From NCBI RefSeq assembly GCF_000193375.1, contig NC_015315.1, positions 1,496,622-1,560,621 on the forward strand: a stretch of 64,000 bases of DNA. The letters run 5' to 3'. This document shows, in pieces, positions 8,570-16,720 of this stretch. Each line of letters opens with the position of its first letter. Positions within the stretch are counted from its first letter, which is position 1. This stretch comes from Thermoproteus uzoniensis 768-20. GTDB lineage: Archaea > Thermoproteota > Thermoprotei > Thermoproteales > Thermoproteaceae. The position numbers were made by a program, and so were the translations under genes. The notes beneath the pieces were generated by a model. It ran no database searches. It saw nothing but the letters and a program-made list of their open reading frames with translations, and was not told where the DNA came from.

Positions 8570-8944
8570 GTGCGTCTCTGCGTCGTGGCCCGGGGATCCA
8601 TCTCGGTGGCCCACAAGCCCTCGTTCTCCGCCCTCAAGGGCACGCTCCACGGACACGACTACGTAATCAGGGCGGCCGTCTGCGGCCCCGACGACGTGGA
8701 CTACGTCGTGGACGCCGACGAGCTCCAGCGCAGGCTCTGGTCGCTACTCGCCGAGATGGACGGCAAATACCTCAAGTCCAGCCGCGAGGGGGAGGCCCCC
8801 GAGCCCTACTACGAAATACCGTGCGGGCCCGGCGGGGTTACCGGCGAGTGCCTGGCTAGATATATAGCTAGGCATCTCGGCGCCACTTGGGTCGAGGTCT
8901 GCGAGGGGGGCCTATCGACTCCCTGTTTCTACTACGGCCCTTGA
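8570..8944 (+). CDS. QueD/6-pyruvoyltetrahydropterin synthase-family protein
   Basis: The 124-residue protein has the tunnelling-fold signature with zinc ligands His15 and H27-G-H29 (LHGHDY), a DYVVDADELQ segment that replaces the usual V.DF.DL, and a C-terminal glutamate (VEVCEG). Such enzymes make 6-carboxytetrahydropterin for archaeosine/queuosine, or related pterins. The residue that aligns with the catalytic Cys of QueD (C-x3-HGH) is Lys23 here, so it may belong to one of the Cys-lacking archaeal PTPS classes. The GTG start is set by the shared TATA box. Its 3' end overlaps the convergent KARI gene by 13 bp. Confidence 0.72.
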   Translation: MRLCVVARGSISVAHKPSFSALKGTLHGHDYVIRAAVCGPDDVDYVVDADELQRRLWSLLAEMDGKYLKSSREGEAPEPYYEIPCGPGGVTGECLARYIARHLGATWVEVCEGGLSTPCFYYGP

Positions 8945-9921
8945 CGCAAGGCGGCCCTCAGCCGCGCGTCCGCCTGGGCCAGCTCGCTGGCGGTTACGGA
9001 CCTCCACAAGGCGTTGAACTTCACATAGCCGGCGGCCCTCTCCAGATAGATCTCTCTCGGGAAGTCGCCGCCGAGAATCTCCTCGAGGACTCTGGCGGCC
9101 ACCCGCGCTATTGCCTTCCTGTAGGTGCCCGCCCTCGCCAGCTGGCCGTACGCGTCCACGGGCGATTGGAGGCGCAGAGCGCCGTAGGGCCCCACGAGCG
9201 ACATGAGCCTCCCCAGCTCGCCCAGCTCGCCGGAGCCGTAGAGCTCGACCGCGGCCAGCTCCTGCGGCACGCCGGCCTTCGTCATGAGCTCGAAGGCGAC
9301 CTCTATGGCGGCCAGCAGAGACGCCTTGAGTATCTGCTCGCCTAGGAGATCCGCTAACGCCTCCTCCCTCGCCGAGGCCTCCACGGCGAAGCCGCCTTGC
9401 TTGAACGCGCCGGCGCCGTCTGCCACGGCCAGAGCCACGTCGAGCGCGCTCCCCGAGACGTCCTCAACCACGCCGACGACCGCCGCGTACCCTCTGCCTT
9501 GCAGATACCTGTCCCTAATCGCGGGGCCGGGCGCCTTGGGCACGAAAAGCGCCACGTCGACGCCGCCCGGCAGTTGCAACAGGCCGTAGGCGGCCGGAAA
9601 GCCGCTGGTCAACACGAGGGCCTTGCCAGAGTGGAGGCCGGGCAGGACCTCGGTCCTGTAGATCTCGGGGGCCGCGTCGTCGGGAAGCGCCAGCACCACC
9701 ACGTCGCCCAGCTCGGCGGCCTCGGGTATAGGCCTCGGCTCCAGCCCGTCGGCCTTGGCCCTCCTCGCGTACTCGCTACCGAGCAGATCGCCCACTAGGA
9801 CAGAGAGGCCCGAGTCTCTGAGATTCAGAGCGATGGACCTCCCCACGTTGCCGTAGCCGATCACGGCCACCGTCTTGCCCCTCAACAGCTCGGCGCGCCC
9901 TTGCTTGAACACCCTCACCAT
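8932..9921 (-). CDS. ilvC: Ketol-acid reductoisomerase
   Basis: This enzyme of valine/isoleucine synthesis isomerises and reduces acetolactate or acetohydroxybutyrate using NAD(P)H and Mg2+. The 329-residue protein has the Rossmann motif GYGNVG at about 22-27, the KAPGP segment, and the C-terminal knotted helical domain with EVAFELMTKAG and an EDV-type acidic pair (VVEDVSG). I start at ATG 9921 (MVRVFKQG), about 24 bp from a TATA-like ttaaaaa (9941-9947), instead of an in-frame ATG at 10011 that would cross the promoter of the divergent gene. It stands alone, away from other ilv genes. Confidence 0.85.
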   Translation of the reverse strand: MVRVFKQGRAELLRGKTVAVIGYGNVGRSIALNLRDSGLSVLVGDLLGSEYARRAKADGLEPRPIPEAAELGDVVVLALPDDAAPEIYRTEVLPGLHSGKALVLTSGFPAAYGLLQLPGGVDVALFVPKAPGPAIRDRYLQGRGYAAVVGVVEDVSGSALDVALAVADGAGAFKQGGFAVEASAREEALADLLGEQILKASLLAAIEVAFELMTKAGVPQELAAVELYGSGELGELGRLMSLVGPYGALRLQSPVDAYGQLARAGTYRKAIARVAARVLEEILGGDFPREIYLERAAGYVKFNALWRSVTASELAQADARLRAALRQGP

Positions 9922-9988
9922 AGGGCCGTAGGGGCGGCCCTTTTTAAGAAGCCCTCTATTGTATTTTAGGAGGCGCCTTGCAACCTCT

Positions 9989-10273
9989 ATGCGGGTCAAG
10001 GTGAGGATCATGGCGCCGCTGTACTTCGGCCTAGATTCGGTCGACCAGATCTCGCTTGATCTAAACCTAGAGGACGGCTCCGTCGTGGAGGACGTCGTGA
10101 ATATACTAAATAGAATTTATCCTGGCTTTAAGAATAAAATTATTAAAAATGGAAAAGTAATAGAGATGCACGATATATTGGTAAACGGCAGATCCATAGA
10201 TTTCCTGGACGGCTTGAGGACGCGCCTCAAGGACGGCGACTCGATCCTCATAGTGTCTCCGTTCGGGGGATAA
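9989..10273 (+). CDS. ThiS/MoaD-family ubiquitin-like sulfur carrier
   Basis: This 94-residue beta-grasp protein ends in GG (SPFGG), the C terminus that is adenylated and thiocarboxylated in MoaD/ThiS proteins or conjugated in archaeal SAMPs. ILVNGRSIDFLDGLRTRLKDGDSI matches the paralog at 12194. ATG 9989 lies about 24 bp after a TATA box (gtattttag, 9961-9969). It directly precedes the tungsten AOR gene, so a role in tungstopterin synthesis is likely. Codons in its middle (about 10098-10190) are unusually AT-rich. Confidence 0.78.
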   Translation: MRVKVRIMAPLYFGLDSVDQISLDLNLEDGSVVEDVVNILNRIYPGFKNKIIKNGKVIEMHDILVNGRSIDFLDGLRTRLKDGDSILIVSPFGG

Positions 10274-10323
10274 ATATCAATCTATAGATAAATAAGCATT
10301 TAAACATATATATTTTTCTATTC

Positions 10324-12168
10324 ATGGCGATATTCAGAATAGCTAGAATAGATCTCAAAGCCGAGAAGGTGACCGAGGAGGTGTTCAAGGACGATCTTCT
10401 GAAGAAGTTCCTGGGCGGCAGAGGCCTGGGCTCCTACCTGGCCCTCAAGGAAATACCCAGGGGAATAGATCCCCTCTCGCCCAGCAACAGGCTGTACATA
10501 TTCGCCGGGCCTCTGTCGGCGATGGCGAACCTCTCCACCAGCCGTGTCACGGTCGTCACGAAGTCGCCTCTCACGGGCTCCATAACCCACTCCAACGCGG
10601 GCGGGAACTTCGCCTACTGGCTGAGGAAGTCTGGCTACGACGGCCTCGTCATAGAGGGCGCGGCCGAGGATCCCGTCTACGTGGTGGTCAAGGACGGCGA
10701 CGTGGCTATAAAGCCGGCGAAGCACCTCTGGGGCAAATGGACCGGCGCGGCGATAAAGGCCATATTGAGGGAGAATGGGTTCCCCGAGGAGGAGAAGGCG
10801 GCCGGCGTCGCCGTGGTGGGCCCCGCCGGGGAGAACTTGTCGAGGATAGCGGGCATCAGGATGTCCGACTACGAGCGCTTCGCCGGGCGCGGCGGGGTCG
10901 GAGCAGTCATGGGCTCGAAGAAGCTCAAGGGCATACTTGTCTGGGGCACGCGCGACTTGCTTAAGGACGTCAAGGACCGCGCCAAGTTCATAGCTGAGTC
11001 CACCAAGCTCGCCCAGCGCCTCATGTCGGGCCCCACGGCGAAGGCCCTCCACATATACGGCACCAACTTACTAACGGCGGTGATAAACTCGATAGGGGCC
11101 TACCCCGTGAGGAACTTCGAGACGGGCTACGCCGAGGAGGCCGACAAGCTGACCGGCGAATACATAAAGAAGAACTACGTCGTGGAGACCCACGCCTGTA
11201 TGATGTGCCCCATCGGTTGCACGCAACACGTCATGGTCAAGTCCGGCCCCTACAAGTTCGTCGGCAAGGCCAAGTACGAGTACGAGAACACCTGGAGCCT
11301 CGGCGCCAACATAGGCCTGTTCGACCCCGAGGCCGACCTACGCCTGCAGAAGCTAGCCAACGAGCTTGGGTTCGACACAATCTCGCTGGGAAACACCTTG
11401 GCCGCCGCCGTGGAGCTGGCCAAGAAGGGGAAGCTGAAGCTCGACGTGGATTGGGGAGACGCTGGGGCGTTGGTCGACTTAGTCATAAGGACGGCCAACA
11501 GGAGCGATATAGGCGACGATCTGGCAGAGGGAGACTACAGGCTGGCGCTGAAGTACGGCGACCCCAGCGCCTTCAAGGGCTCTAGAGGTCAGGGGCTTCC
11601 GGCCTACGACCCGAGATCCCTCAAGGGCTTCTCGCTCTCGTACTTCACCGCAAATAGAGGAGGCGACCACCTGGAGGCCTACTCCCCGACTTGGGAGGTC
11701 CTCGGCGTACCCGAGAAGGTGGACCCGCTCTGCGAGACCCCCGAGTGTATAGAGAAGCAGGCCAGGATCGTTATATATGCCCAGCACTTGATGGCCCTCA
11801 CCGACTCGGTGACTTACTGCAAGTTCGCCACGCTAGACCGCGAGGGCATATTCGAGAAGGACCTTGCGCACCTCTTCAACCTGGCCTACGACTGGGACGT
11901 CACGCCGGAGGACATGCTGGCTATAGGCGAGAGGATATTCAACGTGGAGAGGCTGTTCCACGTGAAGGAGGGCAAGTGGGTCAAGGACGAGCTCAACCCG
12001 CACTTCAGGAACCCCATACCCACGGGCCCCGCCAAGGGCCACTCCTCGGCCAAGATGTTCGACGAGGGGATAAAGATATACTACAAGCTCAGGGGCTGGG
12101 TCGACGGAAAGCCCACGTACGATACCTTGAAGAGGCTGGGCCTCGAGGAGTTCCAGTACCTTCTGTAA
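10324..12168 (+). CDS. aor: Tungsten-containing aldehyde:ferredoxin oxidoreductase
   Basis: The 614-residue protein oxidises aldehydes to acids and passes electrons to ferredoxin using a bis-tungstopterin and a [4Fe-4S] cluster. Cluster ligands are C292-x2-C295-x3-C299 plus C499, spacing almost identical to Pyrococcus AOR. Typical pterin-binding stretches are visible (GGRGLGSYLA at about 31-40, AGGNFAYWLRKSGYDG at about 92-107, GRGGVGAVMGSKKLKG). Length matches the AOR family. It lies between two MoaD-like genes, forming a tungstopterin enzyme module. Which of the AOR, FOR or GOR substrate classes it belongs to is not decided by sequence alone. Confidence 0.93.
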   Translation: MAIFRIARIDLKAEKVTEEVFKDDLLKKFLGGRGLGSYLALKEIPRGIDPLSPSNRLYIFAGPLSAMANLSTSRVTVVTKSPLTGSITHSNAGGNFAYWLRKSGYDGLVIEGAAEDPVYVVVKDGDVAIKPAKHLWGKWTGAAIKAILRENGFPEEEKAAGVAVVGPAGENLSRIAGIRMSDYERFAGRGGVGAVMGSKKLKGILVWGTRDLLKDVKDRAKFIAESTKLAQRLMSGPTAKALHIYGTNLLTAVINSIGAYPVRNFETGYAEEADKLTGEYIKKNYVVETHACMMCPIGCTQHVMVKSGPYKFVGKAKYEYENTWSLGANIGLFDPEADLRLQKLANELGFDTISLGNTLAAAVELAKKGKLKLDVDWGDAGALVDLVIRTANRSDIGDDLAEGDYRLALKYGDPSAFKGSRGQGLPAYDPRSLKGFSLSYFTANRGGDHLEAYSPTWEVLGVPEKVDPLCETPECIEKQARIVIYAQHLMALTDSVTYCKFATLDREGIFEKDLAHLFNLAYDWDVTPEDMLAIGERIFNVERLFHVKEGKWVKDELNPHFRNPIPTGPAKGHSSAKMFDEGIKIYYKLRGWVDGKPTYDTLKRLGLEEFQYLL

Positions 12169-12193
12169 ATAAATCCCGGACGGTTTTTCGGAC

Positions 12194-12484
12194 ATGATCG
12201 TCAAGGTTAGGTATTTGGCCACCCTCTACGACTTGATGGGCGTCATGAAGGAGGCCGTGGAGGTCCCCCAAGGCGCCACCGTTCGCGATCTGGTGAAGAT
12301 AATCGACGAGAGGCATGGGGGTAGGCTGTCCAGGGAGATCCTGGACGGCGACAGGCTGAAGGACGAGTATAATATTCTGGTCAACGGGCGCGCGGTCGAC
12401 TACTTAGCGGGCCTCGACACGAGGCTGAAGGACGGCGACGAGGTTGTCTTCATGCCGCCGGTCGGAGGAGGTTGCGTTAATTAG
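12194..12484 (+). CDS. MoaD/ThiS-family protein with residues after the GG motif
   Basis: This 96-residue beta-grasp sulfur-carrier protein closely resembles the one at 9989 (YNILVNGRAVDYLAGLDTRLKDGDEVV). It ends PPVGGGCVN, so the diglycine is not terminal and two or three residues would have to be removed before activation by MoeB/E1-like enzymes. A TATA-like taaataaat sits 23 bp upstream of ATG, within the AOR stop region, so it can be transcribed alone or with aor. Confidence 0.75.
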   Translation: MIVKVRYLATLYDLMGVMKEAVEVPQGATVRDLVKIIDERHGGRLSREILDGDRLKDEYNILVNGRAVDYLAGLDTRLKDGDEVVFMPPVGGGCVN

Positions 12485-12531
12485 AGGGGCTTCCAACGTA
12501 AACTTTATATTTTTCTAATGCCGAAAGCTCG

Positions 12532-12726
12532 GTGGGGGAGCGGAAGCGCATGAGGCTAGTGTCCTTCAAGATCTCCGAGAGGGTGGTGAGGGGCGTCGAC
12601 ATGTTGGTCACTAAGGGCATATTCGTGACGAGGAACGAGGCCATCAGGGCTGCCCTCGACATGTACTTCGAGGGGACCGCCAAGAGGTGGCTCGAGATGT
12701 ACAATAGGCGGAAGGCTAAGTCTTGA
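12532..12726 (+). CDS. Ribbon-helix-helix (CopG/NikR-type) DNA-binding protein
   Basis: This 64-residue protein has the RHH pattern: a basic beta strand (RLVSFKIS), then helix (ERVVRGVDMLVTKG), FVTRNEAIRAALDMYF and a basic tail. It should bind DNA as a dimer. GTG at 12532 lies about 25 bp after the TATA box ctttatatttt (12503-12513); an internal ATG at 12550 is an alternative. Its end overlaps the convergent fumarase gene by 11 bp. The neighbouring AOR/MoaD genes are possible targets, but nothing proves it. Confidence 0.7.
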   Translation: MGERKRMRLVSFKISERVVRGVDMLVTKGIFVTRNEAIRAALDMYFEGTAKRWLEMYNRRKAKS

Positions 12727-13588
12727 CCTCGTACCTTCCGTCGGGCCAGACTGTGGCCGTAGCCCTGCGGGTGGCCCAACAGCTGAAGACTATCGCCAGC
12801 GCGAAGGTGGCCGGGTGCCTGTAGGCGTACTCTATATGTACGTCCAGCGCAGTTACATCGCCGCCGACGCCGTGCGCCCCTAGGCCAAGCTTGTTTATGG
12901 CCCTTAGGAGGGCCTCCTCCATCTTGGCCACCTCCGGGTTCTGGTTCCTGGAGCCCACCGGCCTTAAGGTAGCGGCCTTCTTCGCCAGCTTGGCGGCCGC
13001 GTCCAGCGTCGGGCCTATGCCTATCCCCACTATCACCGGCGGGCAGGGCATGGGCCCCGCGTCTATCACAGACTCGAGGACTATCTTGGGTAGCTCCTTG
13101 AAGGCTACGCCGGGCGGGAGGACCATGGCCTTGCCCGGCAGCTCCGAGCCGCCGCCCTTCGGCACGTAGGTGAACTGGAGGTAGTCGCCGTCGAACAGCT
13201 CTACGTCGAACACAGGGACGCCGAGCCCGGTGTTGTCGCCGGGGTTCCTCTCGGTGAAGGGATCCGCGGTGTTGGGCCTAAGCGGGAGCTCCTTGGTGAC
13301 CTGCCTCACGGCGTCCGTGAGTATGGACAATACCTTGCTCCTGATGGGGAACCCGTCCCCCAGCTTCACGAAGAAGGTGGGCACTCCCGTGTCTTGGCAG
13401 ACGGCCGACGTGGCGGACGTCGCGAGCTCTATGTTCTTCAGGATGGCCCCTATCTGGACCCTCGCCGCCTCCGACGACTCGGCGTCGTAGGCCCTCCTGA
13501 GCGAGCCCACTACGTCGAGCGCGGGGGATATGCTGGCCTTGACAATGGCCTCCTTGGCTGCCTTGAGCACGACCTCCTCAAGGTCCAT
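12716..13588 (-). CDS. fumA: Class I fumarate hydratase, alpha (N-terminal) subunit
   Basis: The 290-residue protein is the [4Fe-4S]-binding half of two-subunit class I fumarase, interconverting fumarate and malate. Cluster cysteines are C64 (in SAVCQDTGVP), C182 (PMPCPPV) and C270 (FSCWATRR). The KGGGSELPGKA segment is also typical. It is encoded head-to-head with the beta subunit at 13696, an uncommon arrangement since the two are usually in one operon. A TATA-like aatattttt lies about 28 bp upstream of ATG. Confidence 0.92.
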   Translation of the reverse strand: MDLEEVVLKAAKEAIVKASISPALDVVGSLRRAYDAESSEAARVQIGAILKNIELATSATSAVCQDTGVPTFFVKLGDGFPIRSKVLSILTDAVRQVTKELPLRPNTADPFTERNPGDNTGLGVPVFDVELFDGDYLQFTYVPKGGGSELPGKAMVLPPGVAFKELPKIVLESVIDAGPMPCPPVIVGIGIGPTLDAAAKLAKKAATLRPVGSRNQNPEVAKMEEALLRAINKLGLGAHGVGGDVTALDVHIEYAYRHPATFALAIVFSCWATRRATATVWPDGRYEVKT

Positions 13589-13695
13589 GGCCTCTACGGT
13601 GTTCGAGTAGAAAAATATTGTTGAGGCGGCCCGTCTAGGCCTTTTTAGGCTGGATGCGACAGAAAAACGTAAATTCCTCCTGCCGCCGTACGTAT

Positions 13696-14307
13696 ATGGC
13701 GACCTACAGGCTGAGGACTCCGTTGAGGGACGAGGACGTGGAGAGGCTTCGGGTCGGCGACACGCTCTACATCTCCGGCATTTTGGTGAGCGCCCGCGAC
13801 GCGGCCCACGCCAGAATGCTCGAGTACTTGAAGGAGGGGAGGCAACTCCCCGTCGATTTGAGGGGCGGTGCGATATACCACGCGGGCCCGGTTGCCAAGA
13901 AGGAGGGCGACAGCTGGAGGATAATCGCCATGGGCCCGACGACGTCGGCGAGGATGGAGGCGTTCGAGGCCGACGTGATAGAGAAGCTCGGCGTCAAGCT
14001 GATAATAGGCAAGGGCGGCATGGGGAGGAGGACCGCGGAGGCCATGAAGAGGCACAAGGCGGCCTACGCCATATTCACCGGCGGCGCCGGGGTCCTGGCG
14101 GCCCGCGCCATAAAGAGGGTCGTAGACGTCCACTGGCTTGACCTAGGCATGGCCGAGGCCATGTGGGTCCTGGAGGTCGAGGACTTCGGCCCTCTGACAG
14201 TCATGATAGACCCGACCGGTTACAACTTCTACGACGAGGCGAGGGAGAAGATGAGGGCTAAGGTGCCCGAGCTGGTCAAGGAGCTCGGGGAGGTCTTCAA
14301 GGCGTAG
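13696..14307 (+). CDS. fumB: Class I fumarate hydratase, beta (C-terminal) subunit
   Basis: The 203-residue protein matches the swivelling beta domain of class I fumarases and L-tartrate dehydratases: AIYHAGP, MGPTTSARMEAF and IIGKGGMG are family motifs that place substrate against the cluster of the alpha subunit. ATG 13696 (MATYRLRTPL) is preferred over an upstream in-frame ATG at 13654 because a TATA-like cgtaaattc lies 27 bp before it. It is divergent from the alpha subunit across about 107 bp. It overlaps the convergent GNAT gene by 11 bp. Confidence 0.9.
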   Translation: MATYRLRTPLRDEDVERLRVGDTLYISGILVSARDAAHARMLEYLKEGRQLPVDLRGGAIYHAGPVAKKEGDSWRIIAMGPTTSARMEAFEADVIEKLGVKLIIGKGGMGRRTAEAMKRHKAAYAIFTGGAGVLAARAIKRVVDVHWLDLGMAEAMWVLEVEDFGPLTVMIDPTGYNFYDEAREKMRAKVPELVKELGEVFKA

Positions 14308-14782
14308 CAACCAGCTTGAGGGCCGCCACGCCTCTGAGAGCCCTCTGTCTTAGGTTAAGCCTCACAGTGCATATAACGCCTCTGCAGACGACCGAGGCGC
14401 CCAGCCTCCTCGCTATGGACAGAGCCTTGAGGTTCTCCCTATAGATCTCGGCCTTAACCACGTCGAACCCCAGCCGGGGCAGAAGCTCGGCGAATACCTC
14501 GGCTATCTTAGTCCCGTACCCCCTCCCCTGGAGCGAGTCGACGACGACTATGCCGGCCTCTGCCTCGTCACCGCAAGGGGTCACGTCGACCAGCGCGACC
14601 GGCCTCCTGCCCTCGACGACTAGAAAGCTCCTACCCCCGCAGGACCACATGTAGCTGTATATGCTCGCCGGGTCCCTCACGGCCGCCAGGAAGCGGAGAT
14701 ATCTGCTCTCCTCGCCGACCGAGGAGTAGAACTTGGCCACTTCGTCGTATCTGCCCGTGATCTCGTAGAAATCCAGCTCCAC
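14297..14782 (-). CDS. GNAT-family N-acetyltransferase
   Basis: The 161-residue protein has the acetyl-CoA-binding motif QGRGYGTK at about residues 85-92, preceded by a beta strand (AGIVVVDS) and followed by the conserved helix and the YRENLKALSIARRLGA segment of motif B. The substrate, whether protein N terminus, amino acid or small molecule, cannot be assigned. An AT-rich stretch with ttttaacttaaaa just upstream of the start holds the promoter. Confidence 0.75.
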   Translation of the reverse strand: MELDFYEITGRYDEVAKFYSSVGEESRYLRFLAAVRDPASIYSYMWSCGGRSFLVVEGRRPVALVDVTPCGDEAEAGIVVVDSLQGRGYGTKIAEVFAELLPRLGFDVVKAEIYRENLKALSIARRLGASVVCRGVICTVRLNLRQRALRGVAALKLVATP

Positions 14783-15236
14783 GACCGTCTTTACGTTTTT
14801 AACTTAAAAATTTTATTCCACACAGAAGTGTATCAAAATATATAAAGATACTTTGGTATTTTTCTTTATGTATACTTAGATAGATAGAAAGTAAATTATA
14901 TAGACAGATAAAATATACTGTAACTCTATGAATAAAGGCGGAAGCGCGGCTACGGCCGATATAGATCTGTTAGCCGATCGCCGCGGTAGTAGAAATCCGA
15001 AGCCGCGTATCGCGGGCCGCCACGCTCAGACTATAGGCCGAGGCCGCGTCGAATACCGCCGCGGTCCGCTACCTAGATATGACGGTTTGTTTTTACGGCC
15101 GCAGGCTCCCGCATAATTTATATATATTTGAGTTCTTTCACCCATCTCTCCGTATTGTCTTGTAATTGTTATAATATTACGAGTCGACTATAACTATACC
15201 ACCAAAATTTTTATAATGGTAGAAGCCGGGGGTGCC
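14783..15236. other. Intergenic region with GC-rich island (possible ncRNA)
   Basis: The outer parts are AT-rich promoter-like DNA. In the middle a sharply bounded GC-rich block (about 14937-15084) follows a TATA-like gataaaatatac (14907-14918) by 25 bp and ends at a T-run (tttgttttt, about 15086-15095), so a 150-160 nt plus-strand RNA is conceivable. It can form a stem in which ggcg and cggct pair with agccg and cgcc around an internal loop. A 62-codon frame covers it, but its Arg/Pro-rich composition looks like chance. No known RNA family was recognised. The TATA box of the FBP aldolase/phosphatase gene lies at 15204-15215. Confidence 0.3.
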
Positions 15237-16433
15237 ATGAAGGTCACCATATCGATCATAAAAGCCGACGTGGGCGGCTGGCCGGGCCACGCCTGGGTCC
15301 ACCCCAAGATGCTCGAGCTAGCCGCCGAGAGGCTGAAGGAGGCCCAGAAACGCGGCCTTCTCATAGACTACTTCGTTTACAACGTCGGCGACGATATATC
15401 TCTTCTGATGACGCACACCAAGGGGCCCGACCACAGCGACATACACGGACTCGCCTGGGACATATTCAAGGAGGTGACCGAGAAAGTGGCGAGGAAGTAC
15501 AAGCTTTACGGAGCCGGGCAAGACCTCCTCAAGGAGGCCTTTTCGGGCAACGTGAGGGGCATGGGGCCGCAGGTTGCCGAGCTCGAAATAGAGGAGAGGC
15601 CCTCCGAGCCCGTCATAACCTTCGCCGCGGACAAGACGGAGCCGGGAGCCTTCAACTTGCCGATGTACAAGATATTCGCCGACCCCTTCAACACGGCCGG
15701 CTTAGTCATAGACCCGGCGATGCACGAGGGCTTCCTCTTCGAGGTACTGGACGTATACGAGCACAAGGTGTACCTCCTCAAGACGCCCGAGGACTCCTAC
15801 TCGCTGTTGGGGCTCATAGGAACTACGGGGCGTTACATCGTCAGGCGGGTCTACAGGAGGGCGGACGGGGCGCCGGCCGCCGCGGTGAGCGTGGAGAGGC
15901 TTAACCTGATAGCGGGCCGGTATGTGGGCAAGGACGACCCGGTCGCCATAATCCGCGCGCAACACGGCATGCCTGCGGTGGGTGAGGTTCTGGAGGCTTT
16001 CGCGTATCCCCACATGGTCCACGGCTGGATGCGCGGCAGCCACGCCGGCCCTCTAATGCCCATGCGCTTCTACCAGATAGACGCCGAGAGGAGGATAGCG
16101 GTTGGGGCCAAGATGACCAGGTTCGACGGGCCGCCGAAGGTCGGGGCCCTCGGCTGGCAACTGCACGACGGATACCTCGAGGGGCCGGTCGACCTCTTCG
16201 ACGACCCTGCCTTCGACTACACGCGCCAGCTCGCCGCCCAGATAACCGAGTACATACGCCGCATGGGGCCGTTCCAGCCCCACCGCCTTCCGCCGGAGGA
16301 GATGGAATATACAACTCTGCCCAAGATACTGGCCAAGGTCAAGGCCTACGGCGCGGACGACTACGAGAAGAACAGGGAGAGGTACATCAAGGAGGCTATC
16401 GCAGCGGCCGAGGTGGCGGCCTCGCACGACTAG
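15237..16433 (+). CDS. fbp: Bifunctional fructose-1,6-bisphosphate aldolase/phosphatase
   Basis: This is the archaeal type V FBPase, which condenses triose phosphates and dephosphorylates FBP, making gluconeogenesis one-way. The 398-residue protein begins MKVTISIIKADVGGWPGH, the highly conserved N terminus that folds into the active site, with metal-binding Asp and His residues (for example TKGPDHSDIHGLAWD). I start at ATG 15237, 28 bp after the TATA box aaaatttttata (15204-15215). The ATG at 15216 would add seven residues and lies too close to that box. Confidence 0.93.
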   Translation: MKVTISIIKADVGGWPGHAWVHPKMLELAAERLKEAQKRGLLIDYFVYNVGDDISLLMTHTKGPDHSDIHGLAWDIFKEVTEKVARKYKLYGAGQDLLKEAFSGNVRGMGPQVAELEIEERPSEPVITFAADKTEPGAFNLPMYKIFADPFNTAGLVIDPAMHEGFLFEVLDVYEHKVYLLKTPEDSYSLLGLIGTTGRYIVRRVYRRADGAPAAAVSVERLNLIAGRYVGKDDPVAIIRAQHGMPAVGEVLEAFAYPHMVHGWMRGSHAGPLMPMRFYQIDAERRIAVGAKMTRFDGPPKVGALGWQLHDGYLEGPVDLFDDPAFDYTRQLAAQITEYIRRMGPFQPHRLPPEEMEYTTLPKILAKVKAYGADDYEKNRERYIKEAIAAAEVAASHD

Positions 16434-16720
16434 GACAGGCGACCCTATCGAGGCGCCGGGATGGACGCGCGTACGACGCCGAGCGGCCGACGAGAGCCAT
16501 GTATGGACGTCCTAATATTTATAGCTGGATAACCATAATTATAGATCACTAAGAATCTATAGTAAACTTTCTGTACAACAATTGGCAACTATAAATATAA
16601 AAAATTTTATTATATAGAGAATAACCTGATAGTTAGTATGAAGTTTGCTTAATTTTCAAAATAAATAAATTGACATATTTTTGAAGGAACATTTATAAGG
16701 TTCATCAATATAGAATCTCT

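Noticed and set aside
7621-8643. A 340-residue version of the FeS-loop protein starting at ATG 8643
   Set aside because: It would run through the TATA box and the start of the divergent queD-like gene; GTG 8517 has ideal promoter spacing.
14928-15116. A 62-codon ORF in the GC-rich island before the FBP aldolase/phosphatase gene
   Set aside because: Amino acid composition (Arg, Pro, Gly) and lack of hydrophobic pattern look like translated non-coding DNA.
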